64,000 bases of DNA from the NCBI RefSeq assembly GCF_000967655.1, contig NZ_JXYA01000016.1, positions 62,001 through 126,000 on the forward strand. The letters are read 5' to 3'. The translations under genes and the position numbers were made by a program. The notes below the pieces were generated by a model. The model saw only the letters and a list, made by a program, of their open reading frames with translations. It did not search any database and had not been told where the DNA came from. The DNA is from Pseudoalteromonas rubra. Lineage in GTDB: Bacteria > Pseudomonadota > Gammaproteobacteria > Enterobacterales > Alteromonadaceae. Positions 37,430 through 45,784 of the stretch are shown here, one piece after another; within the stretch, counting starts at the first letter, position 1; the number at the start of each line of letters is the position of its first letter.

Positions 37430-37969
37430 ATGCAAATTAAAACCCCCAGATTGCTCTTAAGGCCGGTGAATTATCGTGATGTACCGGCGCTGGTGGCGCT
37501 GTTAAACGACCCTTTAGTAAGCCAGTACAATGATTATGGCGATAAGCTAACCCAGCCAGAAGTCAGGGCGATGTTGCAGGCTGATCTTGAGGAATTCTAC
37601 GAAGGGCGAGGCGGACGCTTTGCCATAGAATACGACAAAGAGTTTATTGGTACGCTCGGGTTGTACGATTACGACACAAATACAAATTACATTCACCTTG
37701 GCATTGAGCTTGCTCCCCGGTTTTGGCGCCAAGGCTTGGCCTCTGAGGCACTCAGAGCGGCTTTGCATGCGTTGGATCAACTGGTTCCCGACCGTGAGGT
37801 TTCACTCGTATTGGGCAGGATTCAGCACAATAATTTGGCATGTCAGCGTTTGTTGAAGCACTGTGGATTCCGACAAGTCAGAGATGGTGCTGTTGCCATA
37901 TTCGCATTTTGTCCGTTGAGTGAAAAGGCAGGTTACTTTGATGAGTATGCCGCCTTTGTCAGTTCGTGA
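37430..37969 (+). CDS. GNAT-family N-acetyltransferase (RimJ/RimL type)
   Basis: This 179-residue protein opens with TPRLLLRPVNYRDVPALVALL, the usual start of the RimJ/RimL-like acetyltransferases, and has motif A with ELAPRFWRQGLASEALRAAL (the acetyl-CoA pyrophosphate loop RQGLASEA) plus NLACQRLLKHCGFRQVRDG. Acetyl-CoA is the likely donor; the acceptor could be a protein N-terminus or a small amine. The start ATG is at the end of GAACCCG, a weak site. It stands alone, convergent with the AraC gene. Confidence 0.82.
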   Translation: MQIKTPRLLLRPVNYRDVPALVALLNDPLVSQYNDYGDKLTQPEVRAMLQADLEEFYEGRGGRFAIEYDKEFIGTLGLYDYDTNTNYIHLGIELAPRFWRQGLASEALRAALHALDQLVPDREVSLVLGRIQHNNLACQRLLKHCGFRQVRDGAVAIFAFCPLSEKAGYFDEYAAFVSS

Positions 37970-37976
37970 CTATCAT

Positions 37977-38735
37977 CTATCGATGATAATGCTTTTTAAC
38001 CTCTCGGGGTTGTTCACTGAAGTACAGCTGAAACTGTCGGCTAAAATAGCTGTGATCGGTAAATCCCACAGAAAATGCAATATCACTTATTGAATCATTG
38101 GTCTCTATTAGTAACTTTCTGGCCTGTTCTAGTCTTACCTGGGTTAGAAATTTTTTTGGGGTGGTATTCAAGTGCTTTTTAAATCGCCTCTCTAGCGCGC
38201 TGACCGATAAGTGACTGGCCTCGGCGATCTCTGTAAGTTTAAGAGGCTGGGCAAAGTTGGCTCTGATGTATTCTACTGGCGCCTTAAGTGCTTTCATTCC
38301 TGGCTGGGTACAGGTATGTGCATGGAGCTTCTTTGACATACCATAAGTACCGATGATCTCGCCTTTTGCAGAATACAAAGGGCACTTGGAGGTAACATAC
38401 CATGCAATGTCGTCGGAACCATCGGCTTGATTCACTTCGAGCCTTTCTATAACTAATTGACCTTCCATCACTTTTTCATCATCAACCATATATTGGTGGG
38501 CGAGGTGAGGTGGTGCGAAAGCAAGATCGGTCTGACCAAGTATCTGGTGCAAAGAAGCCACACCAATGTGCGCAAGGAAGGCTTCATTGCCGTGTACGAT
38601 TTCACCTTGCGCATTTTTAACCCAAAATAGCGTACCAGTGAGCATGTCGAGCATGGCTAGTAATTGAGAAAAGTGAACAGAGTCAAAAAACGCATCGCTC
38701 AGATTTTTATCATTGTCCATTGCCTTGCAGCCCAT
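37977..38735 (-). CDS. AraC-family regulator with PAS sensor domain
   Basis: The 252-residue protein has an N-terminal PAS domain (about 20-130, with LTGTLFWVKNAQGEIVHGNEAFL and GTYGMSKKLH) and a C-terminal AraC/XylS DNA-binding domain of two helix-turn-helix units (LTEIAEASHLSVSALERRF and ISDIAFSVGFTDHSYFSRQF). It is divergent from the sugar-oxidation genes by 200 bases, so it most likely controls them in response to a small ligand bound by PAS. An alternative start five codons later (MDNDKNLSDAFF) has AAGG before it. A matching direct repeat is described at 38834-38862. Confidence 0.85.
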   Translation of the reverse strand: MGCKAMDNDKNLSDAFFDSVHFSQLLAMLDMLTGTLFWVKNAQGEIVHGNEAFLAHIGVASLHQILGQTDLAFAPPHLAHQYMVDDEKVMEGQLVIERLEVNQADGSDDIAWYVTSKCPLYSAKGEIIGTYGMSKKLHAHTCTQPGMKALKAPVEYIRANFAQPLKLTEIAEASHLSVSALERRFKKHLNTTPKKFLTQVRLEQARKLLIETNDSISDIAFSVGFTDHSYFSRQFQLYFSEQPREVKKHYHR

Positions 38736-38833
38736 TCTTTTTTATTTATTTTTATGTATACAATAAAAAGCTATTTAAGTCATTAATTTAAATGAATTAA
38801 AATAAGCCTATTAATTTTTTGGATACAATGTTG

Positions 38834-38862
38834 CCGATTTTCTTGCATTATTGTCCGATTTT
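38834..38862. promoter_or_regulatory. Candidate operator: direct repeat spaced 21 bases
   Basis: CCGATTTT occurs at 38834-38841 and again at 38855-38862, exactly 21 bases apart, in the AraC-Gfo/Idh/MocA intergenic space. AraC-family dimers bind direct repeats about two helical turns apart, so this fits an operator of the divergent regulator. Only eight bases are identical. Confidence 0.45.
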
Positions 38863-38936
38863 GACCTAACGCATAAGTTCACGTCCTATTTACCATTGTT
38901 GCGTTATCAGAAAAATAAGACAGCAGAATTAAGTAA

Positions 38937-40103
38937 ATGAAAAAAATTAAGATGGGAATGGTTGGTGGTGGCCCGAACGCCTTCATTGGAGCTATACACC
39001 GTATGGCAGCGCAGCTTGATGGCCAAATAGAGCTTGTATGTGGTGTATTCAGCAGCTCGCCGCAACGCTCATATGAGTATGGAAGAACTTTGGGTTTAAA
39101 GGCTTCTCGTTGCTATCGGCACTTTAATGACTTGCTGGAGCAAGAGTCATCATTACCAAAGAGCCAAAGAATGGAACTATTAGCCATAGTGACGCCAAAC
39201 CACTTGCACTTTCAAATGGCCAGCGAAGCGATTAAACATGGCTTTCATGTAATTTCGGACAAACCAGCCACAATCTCATTGGCTCAGGCACTTACACTAG
39301 CGCGTCAGTTGGCATGTTCTGATGTGTTATATGCATTGACCTATACCTATACAGGCTATCCGATGGTGAAAGAAGCCAGATATCGGGTGCATGCTGGCGA
39401 GCTAGGGACAATTCGAAAAATTATTGTCAGTTATCAGCAGGGCTGGCTGAGTGGTAAAAATGCAGAGAGTACAAAACAAGCTAGCTGGCGACTCGATCCT
39501 GAACAGGCTGGGTTGAGTTGTTGCATGGGCGATATTGGTGTTCATGCAGCTAATCTGGCTGAGTACATCAGCGGTCAGTCTATCACCCATGTATGCGCGG
39601 ATCTTAATACAGCCTACGAGCACAGGGCACTGGATGATGATGGTACAGTGCTGCTCAAATTTGGTGATGAAATCAAAGGTGTGTTGCTGGCCAGTCAGGT
39701 GGCAACAGGAGAAGAGAACAATCTTTCTATCAGCGTCTATGGAGACAAAGGAAGCCTAAAGTGGCAGCAGCAAAACCCCAACAGCCTGACACTCAGATAT
39801 GCTGACAGCTCGATGCGGGTTATCCGCAGTGGGGTTGCTAATGAATCATCTCTTGCTGTGGCAAACACAAGATTACCAGCAGGCCATCCTGAAGGGTATA
39901 TAGAAGCCTTTGCAAATTTATATCGCAATTTTGCAGCGCAAATCCGGGCGCGGCAATTGGTTCAGCCGCCTTGTGATAAAGCGCTAGACGTTCCAGGGAT
40001 CAAAGAAGGGATCCGGGGGATGATGTTCATCGATAGTGTCGTTCGGGCCAGCGGATCATCACAAAAGTGGCATGCTGTTCAGGGAGCGCAATTACATGAC
40101 TGA
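38937..40103 (+). CDS. Gfo/Idh/MocA-family NAD(P)-dependent oxidoreductase
   Basis: The 388-residue cytoplasmic protein has an N-terminal Rossmann domain (GMVGGGPNAFIGAIHRM), ELLAIVTPNHLHF and ISDKPATISLAQA, where Lys is the cofactor-adjacent lysine of EKP-like motifs. The C-terminal domain contains GDIGVHAANLAEYI, with the conserved histidine of the active site. Such enzymes oxidise or reduce sugars, inositols and 3-keto-glycosides. It is the first gene of the plus-strand operon and overlaps the next start by eight bases. No precise substrate can be given. Confidence 0.88.
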   Translation: MKKIKMGMVGGGPNAFIGAIHRMAAQLDGQIELVCGVFSSSPQRSYEYGRTLGLKASRCYRHFNDLLEQESSLPKSQRMELLAIVTPNHLHFQMASEAIKHGFHVISDKPATISLAQALTLARQLACSDVLYALTYTYTGYPMVKEARYRVHAGELGTIRKIIVSYQQGWLSGKNAESTKQASWRLDPEQAGLSCCMGDIGVHAANLAEYISGQSITHVCADLNTAYEHRALDDDGTVLLKFGDEIKGVLLASQVATGEENNLSISVYGDKGSLKWQQQNPNSLTLRYADSSMRVIRSGVANESSLAVANTRLPAGHPEGYIEAFANLYRNFAAQIRARQLVQPPCDKALDVPGIKEGIRGMMFIDSVVRASGSSQKWHAVQGAQLHD

Positions 40104-41163
40104 AATTAGAGGACCAGGTATTTTTCTTGCTCAGTTTATTGGGGATGAAGCGCCTTATAACTCATTGGAAGGGCTTGCACAGTGGGCATCAAGCTTGGGA
40201 TACAAAGCAATTCAACTGCCCACCCACATTGAATCTCTTTTCGATTTAGCGCGTGCGGCCCAAAGTAAAGATTACTGTGAGCATATCAAGGCATTACTGG
40301 GGCGCTACAATCTGGTAATTTCAGAGCTCTCAACACATATACAGGGGCAACTGGTTGCTATAGCACCTTGTTATGTTGAGATGTTTGCCGGGTTTTATCC
40401 AAACACCTTGAACAAGGATCCTGACTCAATTTCTTTGTGGGCGAGTGAACAGCTGATGCTCGCCGCTCAGGCCAGTAAAAACCTGGGGCTCAGTGCACAT
40501 GCCACTTTTTCTGGCGCATTGCTTTGGCCTATGGTTTACCCTTGGCCTCAACGCCCTGCCGGTTTGATAGAGCAAGGGTTCGAAGCACTTGCTCAGCGTT
40601 GGCTACCGATCCTTGAGGCTTTTGATATCGCTGGGGTTGATGTTTGTTTTGAGCTGCATCCGGCGGAAGACTTACATGACGGAGCGAGTTTTGAAGCGTT
40701 TCTCAGGCAGGTCAATCATCACCCCCGAGCCAATATATTATATGACCCAAGCCATCTGCATCTGCAAAAAATGGATTATCTTGCCTTTATTGATTTGTAT
40801 CACGACAGAATCAAGGCATTTCACGTCAAGGATGCGGAATATCGCGTCAATGGACGAACCGGTGTATATGGCGGATATCTTAACTGGAAAGACAGAGCGG
40901 GGCGTTTTCGCTCCCTTGGCGACGGTCAAATCGATTTTAACGCGATATTCAGCAAACTCACACAATATGGCTTCGATGGCTGGGCTGTGATGGAGTGGGA
41001 ATGTTGTATAAAGGATCCCTATATAGGCGCACTGCAAGGGGCCCAGATCATTAAAGACCTGATCATTAAACCGACTGCAAAAGCATTTGACGATTTTGCT
41101 GGCAGAGCCAGTTGTGAGATGACAAACAGGCGTCTCCTTGGACTAGGGGAGCGTGAAATATGA
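40096..41163 (+). CDS. Sugar phosphate isomerase/epimerase family protein (cytoplasmic)
   Basis: This 355-residue TIM-barrel protein starts at the ATG at 40096 (MTEIRGPGIFLAQFIGD), with GGGAG upstream. Metal ligands of the xylose isomerase-like fold are visible: FELHPAEDLHDG (Glu), NILYDPSHLHLQ (Asp, His), KAFHVKDAEY (His) and VMEWECC (Glu). Family members isomerise or epimerise sugars, keto-inositols or 3-keto-glucosides. It overlaps the oxidoreductase gene and the MFS gene (ATGA), so all are translationally coupled. It lacks a signal peptide, unlike its relative at 44705. Confidence 0.88.
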   Translation: MTEIRGPGIFLAQFIGDEAPYNSLEGLAQWASSLGYKAIQLPTHIESLFDLARAAQSKDYCEHIKALLGRYNLVISELSTHIQGQLVAIAPCYVEMFAGFYPNTLNKDPDSISLWASEQLMLAAQASKNLGLSAHATFSGALLWPMVYPWPQRPAGLIEQGFEALAQRWLPILEAFDIAGVDVCFELHPAEDLHDGASFEAFLRQVNHHPRANILYDPSHLHLQKMDYLAFIDLYHDRIKAFHVKDAEYRVNGRTGVYGGYLNWKDRAGRFRSLGDGQIDFNAIFSKLTQYGFDGWAVMEWECCIKDPYIGALQGAQIIKDLIIKPTAKAFDDFAGRASCEMTNRRLLGLGEREI

Positions 41164-42365
41164 ACAGGCGAATTGAACATTGGGCCTTTATTACTGCATG
41201 TATCGCTCTGACAGTGACAGCGATGACGTTTGCTATCCGTGCAGGCATGTTGTCGCAGCTTAGTCAGGAACTTGAGTTAACGGACAGCCAGCTTGGCTGG
41301 GTCAACGCAATGGCATTTTTCGGCTTCCCTGTAGCAACAATCGTTGGAGGTGCTCTTTACAAAGTGCTGGGTGCAAGACGATTACTCATTATTGCGTTTA
41401 CCGGTCATATATTAGGTTTGCTGTGCACCATATTTGCCTCAGGATTCTATAGCCTGATGTTTGCAACCTTTTTAATTGGTTTGGCGAATGGCGCTGTAGA
41501 AGCCGGTTGCAACCCAATGGTTACCCGTTTATTTCCTACCAAACAAACCACCATGTTAAACCGGTTTCATGTCTGGTTTCCGGGCGGTATCGTGTTAGGT
41601 TCGCTGGTTTCAATATCAATGACCTATTTGGGTCTTGGCTGGCAGTTTCAGTTTGCCTGCCTGCTTGTTCCAACTTTGCTATATGGCGCATTGCTTATTC
41701 GTCTGCCTGACGACCTTGTCGAAGAACAGGCACCTGATGATCCGCAGCATGGCGTATTGAAGGCTCTGCTTTCACCTCTTTTTTTGTTCATGCTGTTGTG
41801 TATGACACTTACGGCGAGTACCGAGCTGCTAACCCAACAATGGATTGAACGCATACTCCGAGAATCCGGAGCGTCTGCCATGTTCACTCTGGCGCTGATC
41901 ACCGGGGTGATGGCAATCGGGCGTTATTTTTCAGGGCCAGTTATTAAGCAATTAAACCCACTGGGTGTGCTGCTAATGTCTTCTATAACGGCTTATATAG
42001 GGATCCGCTTTATGTCTGTTGCACAGGGCGCAGAGGTGTATTACGCGGCGATTATTTTCGCTTTAGGGGTCACATACTTTTGGCCCACTATGCTTGGATT
42101 TGTGGCTGAAAAGTTACCTGAAACAGGAGCAATTGGCCTGGGAGTCATGGGGGCTGCTGGTATGTTTGCTGTCAGTATTTGGAACCCGATAATCGGCCAG
42201 CTAGTTGAGCGAGGGCAGGCGATAGGTACTCACAATGCTTCTAACGCCTTAGTCGCTCTAAGTTACTTCCCACTTAGTCTGGTTGGAGCATTTGGACTGC
42301 TTTTGTTGGGCAGCTTTTATAAAGCCAGACGCCAAACTCTTAAAGGGGTGTGCCATGACAGCTGA
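41160..42365 (+). CDS. MFS transporter, probably sugar uptake
   Basis: The 401-residue protein has 12 predicted membrane helices and the family features of the major facilitator superfamily, such as GGALYKVLGARRLLI (loop 2-3 motif A region) and FLIGLANGAVEAGCNPMVTRLFP, which resembles fucose/glucose permeases (FucP-like). The central loop (about 195-205) is short and acidic. It should carry the sugar or oxidised sugar used by the locus. Its stop overlaps the next start by 11 bases. Substrate and direction are inferred from context. Confidence 0.85.
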   Translation: MNRRIEHWAFITACIALTVTAMTFAIRAGMLSQLSQELELTDSQLGWVNAMAFFGFPVATIVGGALYKVLGARRLLIIAFTGHILGLLCTIFASGFYSLMFATFLIGLANGAVEAGCNPMVTRLFPTKQTTMLNRFHVWFPGGIVLGSLVSISMTYLGLGWQFQFACLLVPTLLYGALLIRLPDDLVEEQAPDDPQHGVLKALLSPLFLFMLLCMTLTASTELLTQQWIERILRESGASAMFTLALITGVMAIGRYFSGPVIKQLNPLGVLLMSSITAYIGIRFMSVAQGAEVYYAAIIFALGVTYFWPTMLGFVAEKLPETGAIGLGVMGAAGMFAVSIWNPIIGQLVERGQAIGTHNASNALVALSYFPLSLVGAFGLLLLGSFYKARRQTLKGVCHDS

Positions 42366-42963
42366 ACACATGAATCAATCCAGAAGACGATTTTTGCAGG
42401 GCGTACTCATCAGTTTAGGGGCCGGTTTAAGTAACGGGTTTATTGGTGAGAATGCTTTGGCTGCCGCGTTGAGCTATCGGGCAGTACCTGACGGTGAGCC
42501 CTATCAGACCAAGGTGTTGAGTAATGAACAGCTGATGATGCTGAAAAAAGTATGCAATACCATTATCCCGACGACTGAAACGCCTGGCGCCGGTGACATA
42601 GGCGTTCATGGTTTTATTGATCATCAGTTGTATCACTGCTACGACCTGAATGTACATTCCCGTATGCGGGCAATACTGAGCGTGATTGAAACAAGTAGCC
42701 TGCGTATATATGGGTACCCATTCACAGAGCTTGATAGCGAGCGGCAGGTTGTTCATTTAACCCGATTAGAAACCGCAGCTGAGCCTTTCTCAGAGCAGCA
42801 GCGTGCTGACTTTAAACAGCTTAAGGCACTGGTTTGCTTTGGTTACTACACGTCAGAAACCGGTGCCAGTCAGGAGCTTGTCTATCAGGCTTATCCTGGT
42901 GGATTCAAAGGTCAGATAGCCTATCGCGGGCAAGCTGGCTATGGCTCTTTGGCCTACTACTAA
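42355..42963 (+). CDS. Tat-exported small subunit of GMC dehydrogenase (gluconate 2-dehydrogenase subunit 3 family)
   Basis: The 202-residue protein starts at the ATG at 42355 and has the twin-arginine signal SRRRFLQGVLISLGAGL (arginines at 10-12). After about residue 40 it is a helical domain with MLKKVCNTIIPTTETPGAGD and IDHQLYHC, the pattern of subunit 3 of membrane-bound sugar dehydrogenases. It should accompany the flavoprotein to the periplasm. It overlaps the transporter gene and precedes the GMC gene by six bases. No cytochrome c subunit is adjacent. Confidence 0.85.
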   Translation: MTAEHMNQSRRRFLQGVLISLGAGLSNGFIGENALAAALSYRAVPDGEPYQTKVLSNEQLMMLKKVCNTIIPTTETPGAGDIGVHGFIDHQLYHCYDLNVHSRMRAILSVIETSSLRIYGYPFTELDSERQVVHLTRLETAAEPFSEQQRADFKQLKALVCFGYYTSETGASQELVYQAYPGGFKGQIAYRGQAGYGSLAYY

Positions 42964-42969
42964 GGAGCT

Positions 42970-44685
42970 GTGATGTACATCAAAGAATCAAAACAAGAGT
43001 ATGATGCCATTGTGATTGGCTCAGGGATAACGGGCGGATGGGCTGCAAAGGAATTCAGTGAAAAAGGATTTAAGACGCTGCTCGTTGAGAGGGGACGGGT
43101 GGTTGAGCATCGTAAAGATTACGTTGGCGAAGGCATACCGCCATGGGAACAGCCGCTTCGTAGCAAAGTGTCACTGGCTGAGGTAGAGCAGCAGTATCAT
43201 GTTCAAAAAAATTGCTATGCGTTTAATGACAGTACCAAACACTTTTTTGGTAATGACAGAGATTTACCTTTTGAGACCACAAAGGGCACTGATTTTTGGT
43301 GGATCCGTGCCAACCAGTTGGGTGGTAAATCATTACTTTGGCATCGCTTTTCATATCGCTGGAGTGACTTTGACTTTAATGCAAATAAATTGGATGGATT
43401 TGGCAATGACTGGCCAATTCGATACCAAGACCTGGCTCACTGGTATTCCTATGTAGAGCGTCATGTGGGTATTTGCGGACAGAAAGAGTCATTACCACAA
43501 CTTCCCGACAGTGAGTTTTTACCTCCGTTTGATATGACGGCGCCTGAGTTACACATAAAACAACGGCTTGAAGCTACCTTTCCTGACAGAAAGCTGATCC
43601 ACGGCAGGCAGGCACATTTGACCAAACCCAGCGCACATCACCTAGCTCAGGGCCGGGGACAGTGCCAGGCGCGTAACGAATGCCAAAAAGGCTGCTCCTT
43701 CGGTGCATATTTCTCGACGCAAAGCTCAACACTTCCAGATGCAGCTAAAACCGGAAACTTGCACATAGCACCCAATAGCGTGGTGCACAGCCTGATCTAC
43801 GATGGTATTAGCAATCGCGTTAAAGGTGTCCGAGTCATAGATAATGAGGACCTTTCACAACGCGAGTATTTTGGCAAAGTGGTATTTTTGTGTGCATCTA
43901 CGCTGGGTTCAACACAAATATTGCTTAATTCTCGCAACAAGACTTTTCCCAACGGTCTTGCCAATCGCTCCGGTGTACTTGGCCACTACCTCATGGATCA
44001 TAACTATAACGCCTGGGCCAGAGCAGAGATCCCCGGATTTGAAGACGCTTTTTATTCCGGCAGGCGGCCAGGTGGATTGTACGTACCTAACTTTTACTTC
44101 AAGCCTGATCCAAAAAGGCCATTTTTACGTGGATATGGCATGTCTGCCGGGGCTTATCGAGAGGACTGGAAGGCATTGCAACACAAGGATGGCATTGGTA
44201 TCGCATTCAAACAACAGTTACAGAAGCCCGGAAAGTGGCAGTTCTGGCTGGGGGCGCAGGGAGAGATGTTACCCAGGTTTGAAAACAGTGTGCAATTGCA
44301 CGCATTTAAAAAAGACAAATGGGGGATACCGCAACTTGAGATCAACTGCCGCTTCTCCGAAAACGAACGATTGATGATGCTCGATGCCGCCGAGCAGGGC
44401 CAGTTAATGTTGGAAAAGATAGGTCTGGAAAATGTCTCTTCTGGCCAGCACGACAAACCGCCCGGCTCAGGGATCCACGAACTGGGTACTGCCAGAATGG
44501 GCAGGGATCCGAAAGACTCTGTGCTCAACGGCTTTAACCAGAGTCATGATATTCCAAATTTATTTGTTACTGATGGAGCGAGCTTTTGCTCTAGCGCAGT
44601 GCAAAACCCCAGTCTGACATTTATGGCATTAACAGTCAGAGCTGTGAACTATGCGGTGAAAGAAGTCGCCGCCAGACGTATTTAA
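42970..44685 (+). CDS. GMC-family FAD-dependent oxidoreductase, glucoside 3-dehydrogenase-like
   Basis: The 571-residue flavoprotein has the FAD motif AIVIGSGITGGWAAKEF (residues 14-30), a Glu at the ribose contact (LLVERG), the LGGKSLLWHRFSYR segment, HELGTARMG and the C-terminal SSAVQNPSLTFMAL, whose His and Asn are the catalytic pair of GMC enzymes. It resembles sugar dehydrogenases with small and cytochrome subunits, including glucoside 3-dehydrogenase, and would be carried out by its Tat partner. Its cofactor chain partner is not present here. AAGGAG precedes the start. Confidence 0.86.
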   Translation: MMYIKESKQEYDAIVIGSGITGGWAAKEFSEKGFKTLLVERGRVVEHRKDYVGEGIPPWEQPLRSKVSLAEVEQQYHVQKNCYAFNDSTKHFFGNDRDLPFETTKGTDFWWIRANQLGGKSLLWHRFSYRWSDFDFNANKLDGFGNDWPIRYQDLAHWYSYVERHVGICGQKESLPQLPDSEFLPPFDMTAPELHIKQRLEATFPDRKLIHGRQAHLTKPSAHHLAQGRGQCQARNECQKGCSFGAYFSTQSSTLPDAAKTGNLHIAPNSVVHSLIYDGISNRVKGVRVIDNEDLSQREYFGKVVFLCASTLGSTQILLNSRNKTFPNGLANRSGVLGHYLMDHNYNAWARAEIPGFEDAFYSGRRPGGLYVPNFYFKPDPKRPFLRGYGMSAGAYREDWKALQHKDGIGIAFKQQLQKPGKWQFWLGAQGEMLPRFENSVQLHAFKKDKWGIPQLEINCRFSENERLMMLDAAEQGQLMLEKIGLENVSSGQHDKPPGSGIHELGTARMGRDPKDSVLNGFNQSHDIPNLFVTDGASFCSSAVQNPSLTFMALTVRAVNYAVKEVAARRI

Positions 44686-44704
44686 AATAATAAGGGTACT
44701 TACT

Positions 44705-45604
44705 ATGACGTTTTTTAAACGCTTTCTCTCAACGCTGGTATGCGCTGGGTTGCTAACAGCATGTAACGGACAACCAGGCACTCGCGACGAAGACAATCAA
44801 AGGGCATTGCGGCTTGAGCGATCACAGATCCCCGCAATCAGTGTGCAGTTATGGTCGGTCAATCATACGCTGAAAAAAGACTTTAAGGGCACTTTAGAAG
44901 CAATCTCGGCAATGGGATTTGATGCGGTTGAGTTTGCTGGTGACTTTGGCCCATATCGTGAAGATCCTAAGGGATTGAAACATTATCTGGACAGCCTGGA
45001 TCTGCAAGTCAGCGGGGCGCACGTCAAAATGCGTGAATTAACGGATGAAAAGTTTGAACAGACAGTGACTTTTTATCAACAGCTGGGCAGCCCTATGTTG
45101 ATAGTGCCGAGTGATAAACGAGCAGAGCAGGCCGAGACCATAGAAGCATTTGTGATGGAGTTAAACAAAGTTTCAGCAAAAATGCGTGCTAAAGGTATGC
45201 GTTTTGGCTTCCACAATCATGACCGGGAGCTGGTGCCTTACAAAAACAGCACGTACTGGGATTACATTGCTGCAAATACACCTGAAGACTTTGTGCTGCA
45301 GCTGGATGTGGGTTGGGCCCAGTACGCTGGAAAAGATCCTGTGACTTATATTAATCGCTATCCGAACAGAACCATTACTACACATTTTAAAGCCAAATAC
45401 CCCGCGGGAACATACAACAAGAAGCCTTTGATCGGTCGGGACATTACAGATTGGCCTGCTGTTATTTACGCTAATGTGAAAAAAGGTGGGACACAATGGC
45501 TAGTGCTGGAGCAGGAAGAATACCCGGACGGATTAACCCAGCTAGAGGCGGTTCAGGTTTCAAAAAAAGGATTAGATAACATCATTACCCAACTGACCAA
45601 TTAG
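44705..45604 (+). CDS. Lipoprotein sugar phosphate isomerase/epimerase family protein
   Basis: The 299-residue protein has a lipoprotein signal with lipobox LLTAC (C20) and an exported TIM barrel with GFHNHDREL, LQLDVGWAQYAG, THFKAKYP and LVLEQEEYP, the metal-binding positions of the xylose isomerase-like family. Its envelope location suggests it acts on the product of the GMC dehydrogenase, for example epimerising or isomerising a 3-keto-sugar, before uptake. AAGGG precedes the ATG. It ends the sugar-oxidation operon. Confidence 0.86.
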   Translation: MTFFKRFLSTLVCAGLLTACNGQPGTRDEDNQRALRLERSQIPAISVQLWSVNHTLKKDFKGTLEAISAMGFDAVEFAGDFGPYREDPKGLKHYLDSLDLQVSGAHVKMRELTDEKFEQTVTFYQQLGSPMLIVPSDKRAEQAETIEAFVMELNKVSAKMRAKGMRFGFHNHDRELVPYKNSTYWDYIAANTPEDFVLQLDVGWAQYAGKDPVTYINRYPNRTITTHFKAKYPAGTYNKKPLIGRDITDWPAVIYANVKKGGTQWLVLEQEEYPDGLTQLEAVQVSKKGLDNIITQLTN

Positions 45605-45784
45605 GTCAGCGCACAACGACATAAATTAGGCCTTTTTCATTGTTCATGCCACGAAGATGGCATAGCAGTCGGGTGCGAATTGCACCCAAAGTTACACCAA
45701 AATAACAAAGAATATTAGCCCGTACCGGCAATCAGAGGGCGGGCTGTACAAAGCACTACATATCAACAACAAGGATACAACAAG

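Noticed and set aside
45671..45687. GGGTGC...GCACCC hairpin before the M43-like protease gene
   Set aside because: Short, with no T tract and no partner repeat; too weak to call.
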